A stretch of DNA of 64,000 nucleotides from Gordonia zhenghanii (GTDB taxonomy: Bacteria; Actinomycetota; Actinomycetes; Mycobacteriales; Mycobacteriaceae): NCBI RefSeq assembly GCF_021738965.1, contig NZ_JAKKOQ010000007.1, forward strand, positions 1 through 64,000, written 5' to 3'. The position numbers and the translations under genes are program-made. The notes below the pieces were generated by a model. That model saw only the letters and a list, made by a program, of their open reading frames with translations, did not search any database and was not told where the DNA came from. Shown here piece after piece: positions 1-8,987 of this stretch; the first letter of the stretch is position 1, and every line of letters begins with the position of its first letter.

Positions 1-73
1 CCTTGCGGGCGTCGATGGCCATCCGCGTGGCACGATCCCGCAACTCCTTCGAGTACTTCGATGGGCGAGGCAT
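1..73 (-). CDS. IS3-family transposase OrfA (N-terminal fragment)
   Basis: Only the first 24 codons lie in the window, starting from the ATG whose complement is at 71-73. The peptide begins MPRPSKYSKELRDRATRMAI. This matches the start of IS3-group OrfA proteins, where it leads into the DNA-binding helix-turn-helix. OrfA normally works with OrfB (the DDE catalytic part, made by -1 frameshifting) to move the element. The assignment rests on this short stretch alone. Confidence 0.65.
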   Translation of the reverse strand, partial: MPRPSKYSKELRDRATRMAIDARK

Positions 74-115
74 GAAACAAGTGTCCCTTCCGGTAAAACC
101 TGTCTCCATCAAACC
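1..115 (-). mobile_element. End of an IS3-family insertion sequence
   Basis: This is the terminal part of an element that continues beyond the left edge. It contains the start of an IS3-type orfA and about 40 bp of non-coding terminal sequence. Homology to the IS256-type transposase on its right stops at about position 115, so the element has inserted into that gene. The exact terminal inverted repeat cannot be fixed because the other end is outside the window. Confidence 0.7.
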
Positions 116-1168
116 CGGGACGATTCAAACCGTTCCCACGCATCGCGGAACGTTTTAACCGCCGACACGTACTTTCGGCCCATGTCCGAGTCCGCGAACG
201 CGTCTAACGCGTCCGCGGCAGCGTGCTCGGTCGGCGCTTGATAGATCGGCTTGAGCAAGCGCACCACGGCTTTACGGTCGCTGTAGGAGACGAACGCCCA
301 TCGAGGCCCGGATCAGATGCACCACGCACGTTTGGACTGTTGCGTGCGGCCACGTGGCCTCGACGGCTTCAGCGAACCCGGTCAGCCCGTCGCAGCACAC
401 GATCAACACGTCCTGTACGCCGCGGTTACGCAGTTCCGCGCACACCGACGCCCAGAACTTCGCGCCTTCGCTCTGTTGGATCCAAATCCCGAGAACGTGT
501 TTGACCCCGTCCATGTCCACGCCGACGGCGAGGTGGGCGGCCTTGTTCCGCACGTGTGCGCCATCGCGGATCTTGACCACGATCGCGTCGAGGTACATCA
601 CCGGATACAGGGCGTCGAGATCACGGTGTTGCCAGGTCGCGACCTCGTCAGCGACTTCCTCGGTCACCTTCGAGATCGTCTCGTGCGAGAGTTCGGTGCC
701 GATCGTCGACGCGAGGTGGTGGGCGATATCGCGGACCGTCATCCCGCCCGCGTATAGCGAGACGATCATCGCGTCCAGACCATCGAGGCGGCGTTGGCCC
801 TTGCGCACGAGCATCGGTGTGAACGTCCCGTCTCGATCGCGCGGGATGGCCAGATCCACATCGCCGACCTCGGTAGCGACCGTCTTCGCGCTGAATCCGT
901 TGCGCGAGTTTGGAAACGATGCTGATTCGGGGTCTCCGGCCTCGTACCCGAGATGCTCGGTCAGCTCCGCGTTCATGCCGCGTTCGAGGGTGGCTTTGAG
1001 GAGCGAGCTCAGTAGTCCGTCCTGCCCGCCGACCGGTTCACCGGCATCGATGCGAGCGAACACCTCATCCAACGCACCCGATGCCACCAACTCACTGGCC
1101 ATCTCGGTCTGCTTCTGTCGTCGATCTGCACGCGAATCATCCACGCTCACATCATCATTGATAGTCAC
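115..1168 (-). pseudogene. IS256-family transposase, frameshifted and truncated
   Basis: The first 298 codons read cleanly (272-1168) and give an IS256/mutator-type transposase: an N-terminal region followed by the catalytic domain, with the first two acidic residues visible in PVMYLDAIVV and VLIVCCDGLTGF. After VHLIRASM the frame is lost near 293 by a one-base change. Homology continues in another frame as AFVSYSDRKAVVRLLKPIYQ down to about 115, ending at RDAWERFE, where the IS3-type element begins. The C-terminal part with the third catalytic acid (family length about 400 residues or more) is absent. The transposase cannot be active from this copy. Confidence 0.88.
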
Positions 1169-1226
1169 TACAGCGGTTCCCTTCAGGGTTGAACCTCACC
1201 GCTCACACAAACCATCTGACACGCCC
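115..1226 (-). mobile_element. IS256-family insertion sequence, interrupted and incomplete
   Basis: The element carries an IS256-type (mutator-like) transposase. Its intact end lies at about 1195-1226, where the sequence read on the minus strand contains a GTGTCAGATGGTTTGTGTGA-type terminus. Past this point an open frame for a 3-hydroxyacyl-CoA dehydrogenase resumes, so the element landed inside that gene. The other end is missing because an IS3-type element cut it at about 115. The boundaries are estimates within about 10 bp. Confidence 0.7.
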
Positions 1227-1961
1227 CGCGGCGCGAAGGAACGGTTCGCCGGCCTCGTCGAGACCTACAAGAACGAGGTCGCCGGAGCAGCAGACGGTAA
1301 GGCGCAAGCGACGCTCGACCGGCTCAGCTACTCCACGGACCTCACGGAGGCGACACTCGACGCCGACCTCGTCATCGAAGCGGTCCCGGAGATCCTCGAC
1401 CTCAAGCGCAGTATCTACACCACGCTCGGGCAGGTGGCTCCAGCCAAGACGATCTTCGCCACCAACTCGTCGACCCTCCTGCCCAGTGACATCGCTGATT
1501 CCACGGGTCGTCCCGACCGTTTTCTCGCGATGCACTTCGCCAACCGCGTGTGGTCGTCGAACACCGCCGAAGTGATGGGCACCAGCCAGACGTCGTCCGA
1601 GGTGTTCGACACCATCGTCGAGTTCGCTGGCGAGATCGGCATGGTCCCGATCCCGATTCACAAGGAGAAGGCGGGTTACGTTCTCAACTCGCTCCTCGTG
1701 CCGTTCCTCAACGCTGCCCTGGACCTCGCTGCGGGCGACTACGCCGCACCCGCCGACGTCGACAAGACGTGGCGCATCGGCACCGGTTCGCCGCTCGGGC
1801 CGTTCCAGATCTACGACATCATCGGACTCAACACGCCGTACAACATTCTCGTCAACGGCGACGACCACGCAAAGGAACTCGCGGCCTGGTTGAAGACCAA
1901 CTACATGGACCGGGGCAAGCTCGGCATCGCGGCAGGCGAAGGGTTTTACAAGTACAACTGA
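1226..1961 (+). pseudogene. 3-hydroxyacyl-CoA dehydrogenase, 5'-truncated by an IS256-type element
   Basis: From about 1226 the frame encodes roughly 245 residues of a 3-hydroxyacyl/3-hydroxybutyryl-CoA dehydrogenase, the NAD-dependent oxidation step of beta-oxidation. Visible parts are the end of the Rossmann domain (DADLVIEAVPE, then IFATNSSTLLPSDIA) and the C-terminal helical domain, ending GEGFYKYN. The catalytic-histidine region reads LAMHFANRVW. The N-terminal dinucleotide-binding GxGxxG segment is missing because the IS element occupies that place. The long open frame running back to 354 is the non-coding strand of the transposase and is not a real extension. The fragment is not expected to be functional. 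Confidence 0.88.
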
Positions 1962-2000
1962 CCTTCGCCGAAGTGGTCCCTTCGCCGAAACGGTCGTGCT

Positions 2001-2342
2001 TTAGAAGAGGCCGTTCGAGTTGAAGACGGAATAGAACCAATGGTCGGGCATCAGTTGGTTCATGGCGTGCCAGTTGCCCCAGGGGTCGCGCTGGTAGAAG
2101 CGCTCGACACCGGTGCCGTTGTCGAAGCAGACGATCCGCGAGGTGCCGAACGGGCTCCAATACGTCTCAGTGCCCTTCCGTGGTAGCTCGATCGGCGTTC
2201 GGAACTTGTGGCTGCACGGGGTGACCACTGGGTCGTACACCGTGGGCTGCGCGGCGGCCGTCGGCGCAACGCCGATGAGCCCCGCGGTCAGCGCTGCGGT
2301 AGCGATTGTGGCTGCGAGCCCTCGGCAGATGGTGGTACGCAT
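2001..2342 (-). CDS. Small secreted protein of unknown function
   Basis: A 113-residue protein with a clear Sec-type signal peptide: basic MRTTICRG, a hydrophobic core to about residue 25, and an AXA-like site near PTAAA-QP. The mature part of about 80 residues contains two cysteines (in TPCSHKF and RIVCFDN) that could form one disulfide, and is rich in aromatic residues (ETYWSPFG, FYQRDPWGNWHAM). I do not recognise the family. The ATG is preceded by GAAGGGAAG. The neighbours give no clue: the IS-broken dehydrogenase lies downstream in convergent orientation and a repeat field lies upstream. Confidence 0.75.
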   Translation of the reverse strand: MRTTICRGLAATIATAALTAGLIGVAPTAAAQPTVYDPVVTPCSHKFRTPIELPRKGTETYWSPFGTSRIVCFDNGTGVERFYQRDPWGNWHAMNQLMPDHWFYSVFNSNGLF

Positions 2343-2410
2343 GGATGCTTCCCTTCGGCCGGACTGTTGTGACTACTACGTCGACGTCGGGGCGAGGGTC
2401 GTTACGCCTG

Positions 2411-2579
2411 CTGATCGAGCGGGGGTCTCGACTTCGCTCGACCAGCGGAGGTAGGGCTCGACCAGCGGCGGAGAGGAGGTCTCGACTTCGCTCGACCAGC
2501 GGGGATGGGGCTCGACCAGCGGAGGTCTCGGCTCCGCTCGACCAGCGGGGGTAGGGCTCGACCAGCGGGGGTAGGGCTT
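2411..2579. repeat. Dispersed repeat field, family A (GTCTCGACT[C/T]CGCTCGACCAGC)
   Basis: Several full or partial copies of a roughly 24-bp unit whose core reads CTCGACT(C/T)CGCTCGACCAGC, separated by partial GGCTCGACCAGCGG copies. The unit is itself imperfectly palindromic (CTGATCGAGC / GCTCGACCAG). It fills the whole gap between the small secreted protein gene and the SRPBCC gene. The same family recurs at 14368-14395, 24021-24200, 30128-30236 and 45355-45640. Confidence 0.85.
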
Positions 2580-3075
2580 AGAACGTCGCGAAGTGCTTGA
2601 TGGTGTCCGTCCGGACGGTGCCGAACGCGGCGTTGGCGATAGGGGCGGAGAGGGCGGGCGGCAGGCCGACGCCCGCGAGCTCCATGGCGAACTTCCACAC
2701 CAGGCGGGTGCCGTGCTCGGCGGGGGAGACCTCGGTGTACTCGCCGAACTTGCGCAGACCGGGGATGTTGACGCGGACGCCGCGGAAACCGTGGCGATAC
2801 GTCGACGTCGCGGGGTCCTCGTCCCAGATGAAGAACTCCTCGTCCATCTTGATGAACCCCGGAGCCAAGACCACCGAACGCGTGGTGCCGACATGGTGCG
2901 GCAGCTCCGACGTGAAATCGACCGACGTGAGAGCACGACACCAATCGAGCGTGTTCTGCCTCGTGAACTCCGCCCACGCCTCCTCCGGCGAGACGGGCAC
3001 CGTCACATCGATCTCGTAGCGCATGGATGCCGCGTCGTAGAACGGCTCGTCGAAGGATTCCAGATCGTAGGCCAT
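2578..3075 (-). CDS. SRPBCC-family protein (polyketide cyclase/dehydrase-like)
   Basis: A 165-residue protein starting MAYDLESF. From about residue 20 it follows the START/SRPBCC pattern: MRYEIDVTVPVSPEEAWAEF for the first strand and helix, a central strand-rich part (PHHVGTTRSVVL), and a long C-terminal helix (ALSAPIANAAFGTVRTDTIK). These folds bind hydrophobic ligands in a deep cavity, and the ligand here cannot be told. I chose the ATG at 3075 over an upstream one because alignment to the fold starts there and the extra upstream residues (RRRRRYTRG) look non-coding. It is a single gene, with the family A repeat immediately downstream. Confidence 0.75.
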   Translation of the reverse strand: MAYDLESFDEPFYDAASMRYEIDVTVPVSPEEAWAEFTRQNTLDWCRALTSVDFTSELPHHVGTTRSVVLAPGFIKMDEEFFIWDEDPATSTYRHGFRGVRVNIPGLRKFGEYTEVSPAEHGTRLVWKFAMELAGVGLPPALSAPIANAAFGTVRTDTIKHFATF

Positions 3076-3277
3076 GCCGCGAGTGTATCGGCGACGGCGA
3101 CGCACATCGGGTGGAACCGAACCGGCCGCTGGTGCGTCTAACTGAGTAGAGGGACTTCACTGGCGCGGGGGATCGGCCGGGGTGGGGCCGCAGACATCGG
3201 GGGATATGCGGCTCCGCCCCGGCGCGAACGTCCGAGTGATCCGAGATCGATAATCGAATCACGTTCTGCAACAACAA

Positions 3278-3315
3278 GATTCACAACATGTTGTGCGGAC
3301 AATGCGTTGTGAATC
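3278..3315. promoter_or_regulatory. Nested palindromes over the XRE gene start (probable operator)
   Basis: An outer perfect inverted repeat GATTCACAAC (3278-3287) / GTTGTGAATC (3306-3315) encloses a perfect 14-bp palindrome CACAACATGTTGTG (3282-3295). The first possible start codons of the XRE-family gene (GTG 3293, ATG 3302) fall inside this structure. That layout suits autoregulation by the encoded repressor. Binding is inferred, not shown. Confidence 0.55.
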
Positions 3316-3694
3316 GAGCAGTGTTGAGCGGGTGGACGAGACACGGTGGGGTGCCCTTGACTGGGGTACGTACGCGTACTCGTTCGGTCATCGCCTCGTC
3401 GTGATCCGCAAGGTGCGAGGCTACTCTCAGGAGGTGCTCGCCGAGCGTTCCGGACTGCATCGCAACCAGATCTCGAACCTCGAGCGCGGCACGAGCAATC
3501 GCGCTCCTCACGTCGCAGACCCGTTGCTGTCCACGGTCTACCGGCTGGCGGGCGCCCTCGGCGTCCCGCCCGCGTATCTGTTGCCCGACCTCCGGGAATC
3601 GGTGGCGACCGCGTCGTTCGAGCAGTCGTCGCCCGCTGAACTGTCCGCCGTGGAAGAAGCGTTACGCGACCTGCTCGAACGTCGGACGGACTGA
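3302..3694 (+). CDS. XRE-family helix-turn-helix transcriptional regulator
   Basis: About 130 residues with one Cro/C1-type HTH. LGHRL-like FGHRLVVIRKVRGYSQEVLAE is followed by the recognition helix RSGLHRNQISNLERGTSN and a third part STVYRLAGALGVPPAYLLPD. The C-terminal tail (SPAELSAVEEALRDLLERRTD) is probably a short helical dimerisation or regulatory piece. Possible starts are GTG 3293, ATG 3302 and GTG 3332. No clear Shine-Dalgarno precedes any of them, so a leaderless transcript is possible. ATG 3302 is given, with low certainty. Nested palindromes cover the start region. Targets other than itself are unknown. Confidence 0.8.
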   Translation: MRCESSSVERVDETRWGALDWGTYAYSFGHRLVVIRKVRGYSQEVLAERSGLHRNQISNLERGTSNRAPHVADPLLSTVYRLAGALGVPPAYLLPDLRESVATASFEQSSPAELSAVEEALRDLLERRTD

Positions 3695-3711
3695 CGCCCT
3701 CACACGCGAGA

Positions 3712-3744
3712 AGCGGCACCGGACCCGATGGGTCCGATGCCGCT
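3712..3744. terminator. Hairpin between convergent XRE gene and greA
   Basis: AGCGGCACCGGACCC (3712-3726) pairs with GGGTCCGATGCCGCT (3730-3744) with one mismatch and a three-base loop. It sits between two convergent genes and could end transcription from both sides. No clear T-run follows on either strand. Confidence 0.55.
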
Positions 3745-3757
3745 CAAGAGTTCTCGA

Positions 3758-4249
3758 TCAGGAGTGGTACGGCTCCGCGCTCACGAGCGTGACCTTGATC
3801 GTCGCGCCGCTGGGCACGGTGTACTCGCGGCTCTCGCCGACCTTCGCATCGATGATCGCTGCGCCGAGCGGCGAGCTCGGCGAGTAGATCTCCAGGTCGC
3901 TCGACGCGCCTTCTTCGCGCGTCGCGATGAGGAAGGTCTCCTTGTCGGACTCGTCGCCGTCGAAGTACACGGTGGCAACGGATCCGGGGAGGGCGACGCC
4001 CGACTCGGCGGGGGCCTCTCCGACCTTCGCGTTGTTCAACAGGTCCTGCAACTGGCGGATACGCGCCTCCTGCTGTCCCTGCTCCTCACGGGCCGCATGG
4101 TAGCCACCGTTCTCCTTGAGGTCGCCTTCTTCGCGACGCTCATTGATCTCGGCGGCAATGACTGGTCGATTCGCGATAAGCGAATCCAGCTCACCCTTCA
4201 GGCGCTCGTACGACTCCGGCGTCAACCAGGTCACCCGAGTATCAGTCAT
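3758..4249 (-). CDS. greA: Transcription elongation factor GreA
   Basis: A 163-residue GreA, which rescues backtracked RNA polymerase by stimulating cleavage of the nascent RNA through the secondary channel. The N-terminal coiled coil (about residues 10-80) contains the acidic tip region [22 protein letters not shown]. The C-terminal FKBP-like domain includes [17 protein letters not shown], the family signature. The start at 4249 is supported by AGGAGACCACA just upstream. The longer open frame back to 4357 is not supported. It stands alone at the head of a block whose order matches M. tuberculosis Rv1080c-Rv1084. Confidence 0.97.
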   Translation of the reverse strand: MTDTRVTWLTPESYERLKGELDSLIANRPVIAAEINERREEGDLKENGGYHAAREEQGQQEARIRQLQDLLNNAKVGEAPAESGVALPGSVATVYFDGDESDKETFLIATREEGASSDLEIYSPSSPLGAAIIDAKVGESREYTVPSGATIKVTLVSAEPYHS

Positions 4250-4346
4250 TGTGGTCTCCTTTGCTGTCCGCGAATGGACTGCTCTAAATGCAGCAACACG
4301 ACCTCTCGCGAGGTCGTGCAACGTGCAGTCTATCAGTTCGTGTGTT

Positions 4347-5096
4347 TTATGGCACATGCCTCGCGCCGGCGGCCCCCGCTTCGAGGGCCTCCTGGTACGA
4401 CGGCTCGGCTCGTTTCAGGTACGCAACGATAGCGTACGTCGCCGGCATGACGACAATCTCGACCAACGTCTTCCAGACGAAGCCGATCACCACGTAGTTG
4501 ATGAAGTCCGACCACGTCGAAATGCCGATCGCGGTGGCGGCGATCGAGCAGAACACCAGCGTGTCGAAGAACTCGCCGACCACGGTGGACGTGATCAGTC
4601 GGACCCACAGGCGCCGCTCGCCTGCGCGTTCCTTCATCTTGACCAGCACGTACGAGTTCAACAGCTCGCCGACGACGTATCCGGACAGGCCGGCTGCGAC
4701 GATCTGCGGAACCGACCCGAGGACCGTCTCGAACGACGACTGGCTGCCGTAGAAGTCGGCAGGCGGAAGCTTGATCGCGAGCCAGAAGCACAGCGACGCC
4801 AGCAGGATCACCACGAAACCGGCGCCGACGGTCCGCCGCATCGCGCGGAACCCGTACACCTCGCTGATCACGTCGCCGATCACATAGCTGAGCGGGAAGA
4901 GGAAGAAGGCGCCGTCGGTGACCAGGCCGTTCACGTGGAGTGGCCCGAGGTCGAACTGCAGCCAGTCGAACAGGACGACGGCCTTGGTCGCAGCGATGTT
5001 GCTGATCAGCATGACGCCGACGAAGATCGCGGTCAGGATCGGGAAGTACGGGCTCGACACCCGTGCGAACACGGCGCGATTGACCGCCGTCGTCAT
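4347..5096 (-). CDS. Queuosine-precursor transporter-like membrane protein (YhhQ/VUT family)
   Basis: A 249-residue polytopic membrane protein with about six helices. Examples are [19 protein letters not shown] (residues 18-36), [16 protein letters not shown] and the C-terminal [23 protein letters not shown]. The segments [14 protein letters not shown] and [14 protein letters not shown] are family signatures. Members move queuine-type deazapurine precursors in bacteria that salvage queuosine, and the substrate of actinobacterial members is not established. Its ATG overlaps the stop of the upstream DUF4307 gene by four bases, so the two are translationally coupled. Confidence 0.85.
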   Translation of the reverse strand: MTTAVNRAVFARVSSPYFPILTAIFVGVMLISNIAATKAVVLFDWLQFDLGPLHVNGLVTDGAFFLFPLSYVIGDVISEVYGFRAMRRTVGAGFVVILLASLCFWLAIKLPPADFYGSQSSFETVLGSVPQIVAAGLSGYVVGELLNSYVLVKMKERAGERRLWVRLITSTVVGEFFDTLVFCSIAATAIGISTWSDFINYVVIGFVWKTLVEIVVMPATYAIVAYLKRAEPSYQEALEAGAAGARHVP

Positions 5097-5551
5097 GCTG
5101 CGGGTTCCAGATACGGCGGGACGTTGGTGGTGCAGCCGAACACTTCGCCGATCACGGCAGGCGCGGATGTGCGGACCTCGGTCTTCGCGCCGACCTGGAT
5201 CTCGCCGCCTGCCGGGATCAGCACCTCGCGACGTCCCACTTCGGATCCGTCTTCCTCGCGGGCCCGCACGACGCAGACGACGGCGTCGTCCGGATTGCTG
5301 CGGTTGACCGTGTACTGAACCGACACTGTGTCCGACGACACGATGTCGAACGCGGTCGCGTCGCCGGAGACCTCGGGGTCGGCGAACTGCTTGTAACCGA
5401 GAATCGCGATGCCCAGGCCGAGGAGTACGACGACGACAGATGCGGCGTAGAACCAGCGTCGACGGTTGGACGGTGTCCGTTCGGTCGGGTATGTGGCGCG
5501 GGGGCCACTGTGCGGAGCGCGGTCGTTGCCGCCCCCGTCTGAACTGCTCAC
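5093..5551 (-). CDS. DUF4307 single-pass membrane protein
   Basis: 152 residues: a polar, proline- and arginine-rich cytoplasmic N-terminus (about 1-32), one transmembrane helix RWFYAASVVVVLLGLGIAIL (about 32-51) and an extracytoplasmic beta-rich domain of about 95 residues with two cysteines. This is the DUF4307 family, which is restricted to actinobacteria and of unknown role. In mycobacteria the corresponding gene also sits between greA and mca (Rv1081c). It is divergent from mca with a short 48-bp spacer. Confidence 0.85.
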   Translation of the reverse strand: MSSSDGGGNDRAPHSGPRATYPTERTPSNRRRWFYAASVVVVLLGLGIAILGYKQFADPEVSGDATAFDIVSSDTVSVQYTVNRSNPDDAVVCVVRAREEDGSEVGRREVLIPAGGEIQVGAKTEVRTSAPAVIGEVFGCTTNVPPYLEPAA

Positions 5552-5599
5552 GTGTCAATACCTACCATGAGTACTAACAGCGAGCGAAGGTGAGGAAGC

Positions 5600-6481
5600 G
5601 TGAGCGAACACGCGAACGGTCTGCGTCTCATGGCCGTGCACGCACATCCCGACGATGAATCGAGCAAGGGCGCAGCGACCTTGGCGAAATACGTCGCCGA
5701 GGGGCATGACGTCATGGTGGTGACGCTCACCGGCGGGGAACGCGGCGACGTGTTGAACCCGGCGATGGACCGCCCGGGAATCTTGGAGAACCTGCCGGAG
5801 GTCCGCCGCGAAGAGATGGCGAAGGCCGCGGCAGCGCTCGGGGTCCAGCACGACTGGCTCGGATACATGGACTCCGGTCTGCCCGAAGGGGATCCGTTGC
5901 CGCCGCTGCCCGACGACTGCTTCGCGCTGGTCCCACTCGAAGAGTCCACCGGCAGGCTCGTCGAAGTGATCCGTTCGTTCAAACCGCACGTGATCGTCAC
6001 CTACGACGAGAACGGCGGCTACCCGCACCCCGACCACATCCGGTGCCACGAGGTGTCGGTCGCTGCGTTCGAGGCTGCGGGCGACGCGGACCAGTATCCG
6101 GACGCGGGCGAGCCGTGGACGCCGTTGAAGCTGTACTACACGCACGGCTTCATCCGCGCCCGGATCCTGCGGTTCTCCGAAGCGTTCGAGAAGGAGGGCG
6201 GGGAGAACCCGTTCGCCGATTGGCTCAGCAAGTGGAAGACCGATCAGGGTGACTTGATGGCCCGGGTCACCACGCAGGTCACGTGCGGCGACTACTTCGC
6301 GCAGCGCGACGACGCACTGCGAGCTCACGCCACCCAGGTGGATCCGAATGGCTTCTTCTTCGCGGTCCCGCTGTCGTGGCAGCAGGAGCTGTGGCCGACC
6401 GAGGAGTTCGAGCTCGCGCAGACGCGAGTGACGACGTCGATCCCGGAGACCGACCTCTTCTCCGGAATCGAGCAGTCATGA
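5600..6481 (+). CDS. mca: Mycothiol S-conjugate amidase
   Basis: A 293-residue zinc amidase that cleaves mycothiol conjugates of electrophiles and drugs. It releases a mercapturic acid for export and GlcN-Ins for mycothiol recycling. The PIG-L/LmbE metal-binding motif [12 protein letters not shown] is at residues 13-24, and the second metal/catalytic segment is [15 protein letters not shown]. Length and the C-terminal region ([15 protein letters not shown]) fit Mca rather than the shorter MshB. The start is GTG 5600 preceded by GAAGGTGAGGAA. The next gene overlaps by four bases. Its presence shows that the host makes mycothiol. Confidence 0.95.
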   Translation: MSEHANGLRLMAVHAHPDDESSKGAATLAKYVAEGHDVMVVTLTGGERGDVLNPAMDRPGILENLPEVRREEMAKAAAALGVQHDWLGYMDSGLPEGDPLPPLPDDCFALVPLEESTGRLVEVIRSFKPHVIVTYDENGGYPHPDHIRCHEVSVAAFEAAGDADQYPDAGEPWTPLKLYYTHGFIRARILRFSEAFEKEGGENPFADWLSKWKTDQGDLMARVTTQVTCGDYFAQRDDALRAHATQVDPNGFFFAVPLSWQQELWPTEEFELAQTRVTTSIPETDLFSGIEQS

Positions 6482-6819
6482 CGATCGCCGCATGGGCCAC
6501 GGAAGCTGTGGTCTTGGCCGCCGACCAGGAGCCGAAGGGGCCGGAGTTCGGCAAGGCGTCTCCGCTCGGTCTGCTCATCATCATCGTGCTGCTGATCGCC
6601 GTCTTCCTGCTGATCAGGTCGATGAACCGTCAGCTCAAGAAGCTGCCCGAGAGCTTCGACACCGACCATCCCGAAGCCGATCAGGCGTTCGACGAGGGCA
6701 CTGAGCCGTCGGCGGCCGACGACATAGCGGCCACCCCTGACGTGGAGTCCGGTGCGGATCCGGCCGACGACCCAGAGGTGCCGGGCACGGCGCACGACGA
6801 CGGGACTCCGTCCTCGTAG
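6478..6819 (+). CDS. Small membrane protein coupled to mca
   Basis: 113 residues, with one transmembrane helix ([21 protein letters not shown], about residues 29-49). The helix is followed by a short basic linker and a long acidic, disordered C-terminal tail rich in D, E, P and A. The ATG overlaps the mca stop (ATGA), so the pair is co-translated. The same arrangement (mca followed by a small membrane protein, Rv1082-Rv1083) is conserved in mycobacteria. The role is unknown. A membrane-anchoring or export-linked role for the mycothiol detoxification step is possible but only inferred from the coupling. Confidence 0.8.
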   Translation: MTIAAWATEAVVLAADQEPKGPEFGKASPLGLLIIIVLLIAVFLLIRSMNRQLKKLPESFDTDHPEADQAFDEGTEPSAADDIAATPDVESGADPADDPEVPGTAHDDGTPSS

Positions 6820-6825
6820 ACCCCC

Positions 6826-6870
6826 ACTCAGTAGACCCCGTAACTCAGTAGACCCCGCCACTCAGTAGAC
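6826..6870 (+). repeat. Three short direct repeats, 17-bp period
   Basis: ACTCAGTAGAC occurs at 6826-6836, 6843-6853 and 6860-6870, with CCCG and two variable bases between copies. The array lies between the mca-linked gene and the DUF255 gene, ending 17 bp before the latter's ATG. A similar triple array (CTCAGTAGATG-type, 20-bp period) is found at 16701-16750. Confidence 0.7.
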
Positions 6871-6887
6871 ATGGCAGGCTGGAGACC

Positions 6888-8882
6888 ATGGCGAATCGTC
6901 TTCAGCAGAGCAATTCTCCGTACCTGCGCCAGCACGCGGACAATCCGGTCGACTGGCAGGAGTGGGGCGACGAGGCGTTCGCGCAGGCACGTGAGCGCGA
7001 TGTGCCGATCCTGCTGTCCGTCGGGTACGCGGCCTGCCACTGGTGTCATGTGATGGCGCACGAGACGTTCGAGGATCCCGATCTCGCGGTCCAGATGAAC
7101 GCAGGCTTCGTGTGCGTCAAGGTGGACCGTGAAGAACGCCCGGACATCGATTCGATCTACATGGCGGCGACCGTCGCGATGACCGGGCAGGGCGGCTGGC
7201 CGATGACCTGCTTCCTGACCCCCGACGGTGATCCGTTCTACTGCGGCACCTATTTTCCGCCGCGCTCGCGCAACGGCCAGCCCGGCTTCGCCGAACTGCT
7301 CGACGCCGTCTACGGAACGTGGACCACGCGCCGCGACGAGGTCGAGGTGGCCGGCTCCAAGATCACCGAGCATCTGCGGGCCACCGCGCAGACCCTTCCG
7401 GACGGTCCGCAGCTGGACGTCCAACTCCTCGCCGACGCGACGGCTGCCGTCCTCGCCGACGAGGACCGTGCGCACGCCGGATTCGGGCGGGCGCCGAAGT
7501 TCCCGCCGTCGGCGCTCCTCGAAGGGCTGCTTCGGTCCACCGAATACACCAGCGACGACACTGCGCTCGACGCGGCGACCCGCACCCTCGACGCGATGGC
7601 GCGGGGCGGCATCTACGACCAGCTCGCCGGCGGGTTCGCGCGCTACGCCGTCGACGAGCAGTGGGTGGTCCCGCACTTCGAGAAGATGCTCTACGACAAC
7701 GCACTCCTGCTGCGCGCCTACGCGCACCACGCCCGGCTGGCCGGCGACGCGCTGTCGCTCCGGGTGACCGCCGAGACCGTCGCCTTCCTCGACGACTATC
7801 TGTGGACAGGACGCGGCTACGCGTCGTCGTTGGACGCCGACACTGAGGGCGTCGAAGGACTGACATACGTGTGGCGGCCGGACGAGCTCGTCGAGATCCT
7901 CGGCGACGACGCCGGGTGGGCGGCCGAACTGTTCGCCGTCACCGACGCCGGGACATTCGAGCAGGGCTCGTCGACACTCCAGCTACCACGCGACCCCGAC
8001 GACGCCGCACGGTACGAATCGGTGCGTGCCCGACTGTCGGCGGCCCGCGCACAGCGGCCGCAACCCGACCGCGACGACAAGGTCGTGACCGGATGGAACG
8101 GGTTCGCGATCACCGCGCTCGCCGAGGCCGGTGCGACCCTCGACCGCCCCGAATGGACCGACCGGGCCCGCGAGATCGCGACGGGTCTCCTCGACGTCCA
8201 CCTCGTCGACGGCGACCTGCACCGGTCCTCGCTCGACGGCGTCGTCGGCACCCCGCTCGGTGCGCTGGAGGACTACGCGGCACTGACGACCGCGCTCATC
8301 ACCTTGCATTCGGTGACCGGCGAACAGCGCTGGCGCACAGCGGGGCTGGACATCCTCGACCGCGCGATCGAGGTATTCGCCGACACCGAGGAGACCGGTG
8401 CGTGGTTCGACGCATACCCGGGCGGTCTCCTCCTGCGGCCCCGCGACCCGGTGGACGGCGCGACCCCGGCCGGAGCGTCGCTCATCGCCGAAGCACTCGT
8501 CGCGTCGACCGCGGTGGCCGACGTCGACGCGCAGCAGCGGTACGCCGACCTCGCCGATGCGACTCTCGCCCGGGCCGGGATCATCCTCGCGAAGGCTCCT
8601 CGATCGGCAGGGCACTGGCTCACCGTGGCGCAGGCGTACGTGGCCGGACCCGTCCAGGTCGCGGTTGCGCAGGCCCCCGACAGCGACGGCGACATGGCAG
8701 CTCAGTTGCGACAACGCGTGCCGGGCGGCGTCCTGGTGATCGCCGGGGACCAGGACTCGGGGCCGCTCCTGACCGACCGCGGTCCGGTCCCGACCGGCGG
8801 CCGCCTCCGGGACGCGGCCTATGTGTGCCGCGGCCGGGTCTGCGACCTGCCGGTCACGACGGTCGACGCCGCTCGGGTGTGA
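6888..8882 (+). CDS. DUF255 thioredoxin-domain protein (YyaL/SPATA20 family)
   Basis: 664 residues. The N-terminal thioredoxin-like domain (about 1-165) begins [21 protein letters not shown] and has the family motif ACHWCHVM (about residues 44-51) in place of the thioredoxin CGPC, followed by [13 protein letters not shown]. The rest resembles an alpha/alpha-toroid glycosidase fold ([32 protein letters not shown]), typical of YyaL and SPATA20. The biochemical role of the family is not established. It follows the mca pair in the same order as Rv1082-Rv1084. The inserted block begins just downstream. Confidence 0.9.
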   Translation: MANRLQQSNSPYLRQHADNPVDWQEWGDEAFAQARERDVPILLSVGYAACHWCHVMAHETFEDPDLAVQMNAGFVCVKVDREERPDIDSIYMAATVAMTGQGGWPMTCFLTPDGDPFYCGTYFPPRSRNGQPGFAELLDAVYGTWTTRRDEVEVAGSKITEHLRATAQTLPDGPQLDVQLLADATAAVLADEDRAHAGFGRAPKFPPSALLEGLLRSTEYTSDDTALDAATRTLDAMARGGIYDQLAGGFARYAVDEQWVVPHFEKMLYDNALLLRAYAHHARLAGDALSLRVTAETVAFLDDYLWTGRGYASSLDADTEGVEGLTYVWRPDELVEILGDDAGWAAELFAVTDAGTFEQGSSTLQLPRDPDDAARYESVRARLSAARAQRPQPDRDDKVVTGWNGFAITALAEAGATLDRPEWTDRAREIATGLLDVHLVDGDLHRSSLDGVVGTPLGALEDYAALTTALITLHSVTGEQRWRTAGLDILDRAIEVFADTEETGAWFDAYPGGLLLRPRDPVDGATPAGASLIAEALVASTAVADVDAQQRYADLADATLARAGIILAKAPRSAGHWLTVAQAYVAGPVQVAVAQAPDSDGDMAAQLRQRVPGGVLVIAGDQDSGPLLTDRGPVPTGGRLRDAAYVCRGRVCDLPVTTVDAARV

Positions 8883-8987
8883 ACGGATTCGGCAACCAGT
8901 TGATCGACTGATCGACTTCTGAGCTAGTGTGTCGGACGACACCGTGAACCTCGTATTCACGACGCCCGCACAGTAGGAGAGCTCACC

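Noticed and set aside
354..1225. Long plus-strand frame that would extend the dehydrogenase by 290 residues
   Set aside because: It is the complement of the IS256-type transposase, and its residues lack any dehydrogenase feature. Homology starts only at about 1226.
1962..2000. Repeated CCTTCGCCGAA units after the dehydrogenase stop as a possible terminator
   Set aside because: The two copies are in direct orientation and cannot form a stem. No T-run is present.
2402..3277. A 291-residue minus-strand frame over the SRPBCC gene and repeats
   Set aside because: It is arginine/proline-rich, runs through the repeat field, and overlaps the well-supported SRPBCC frame on the same strand.
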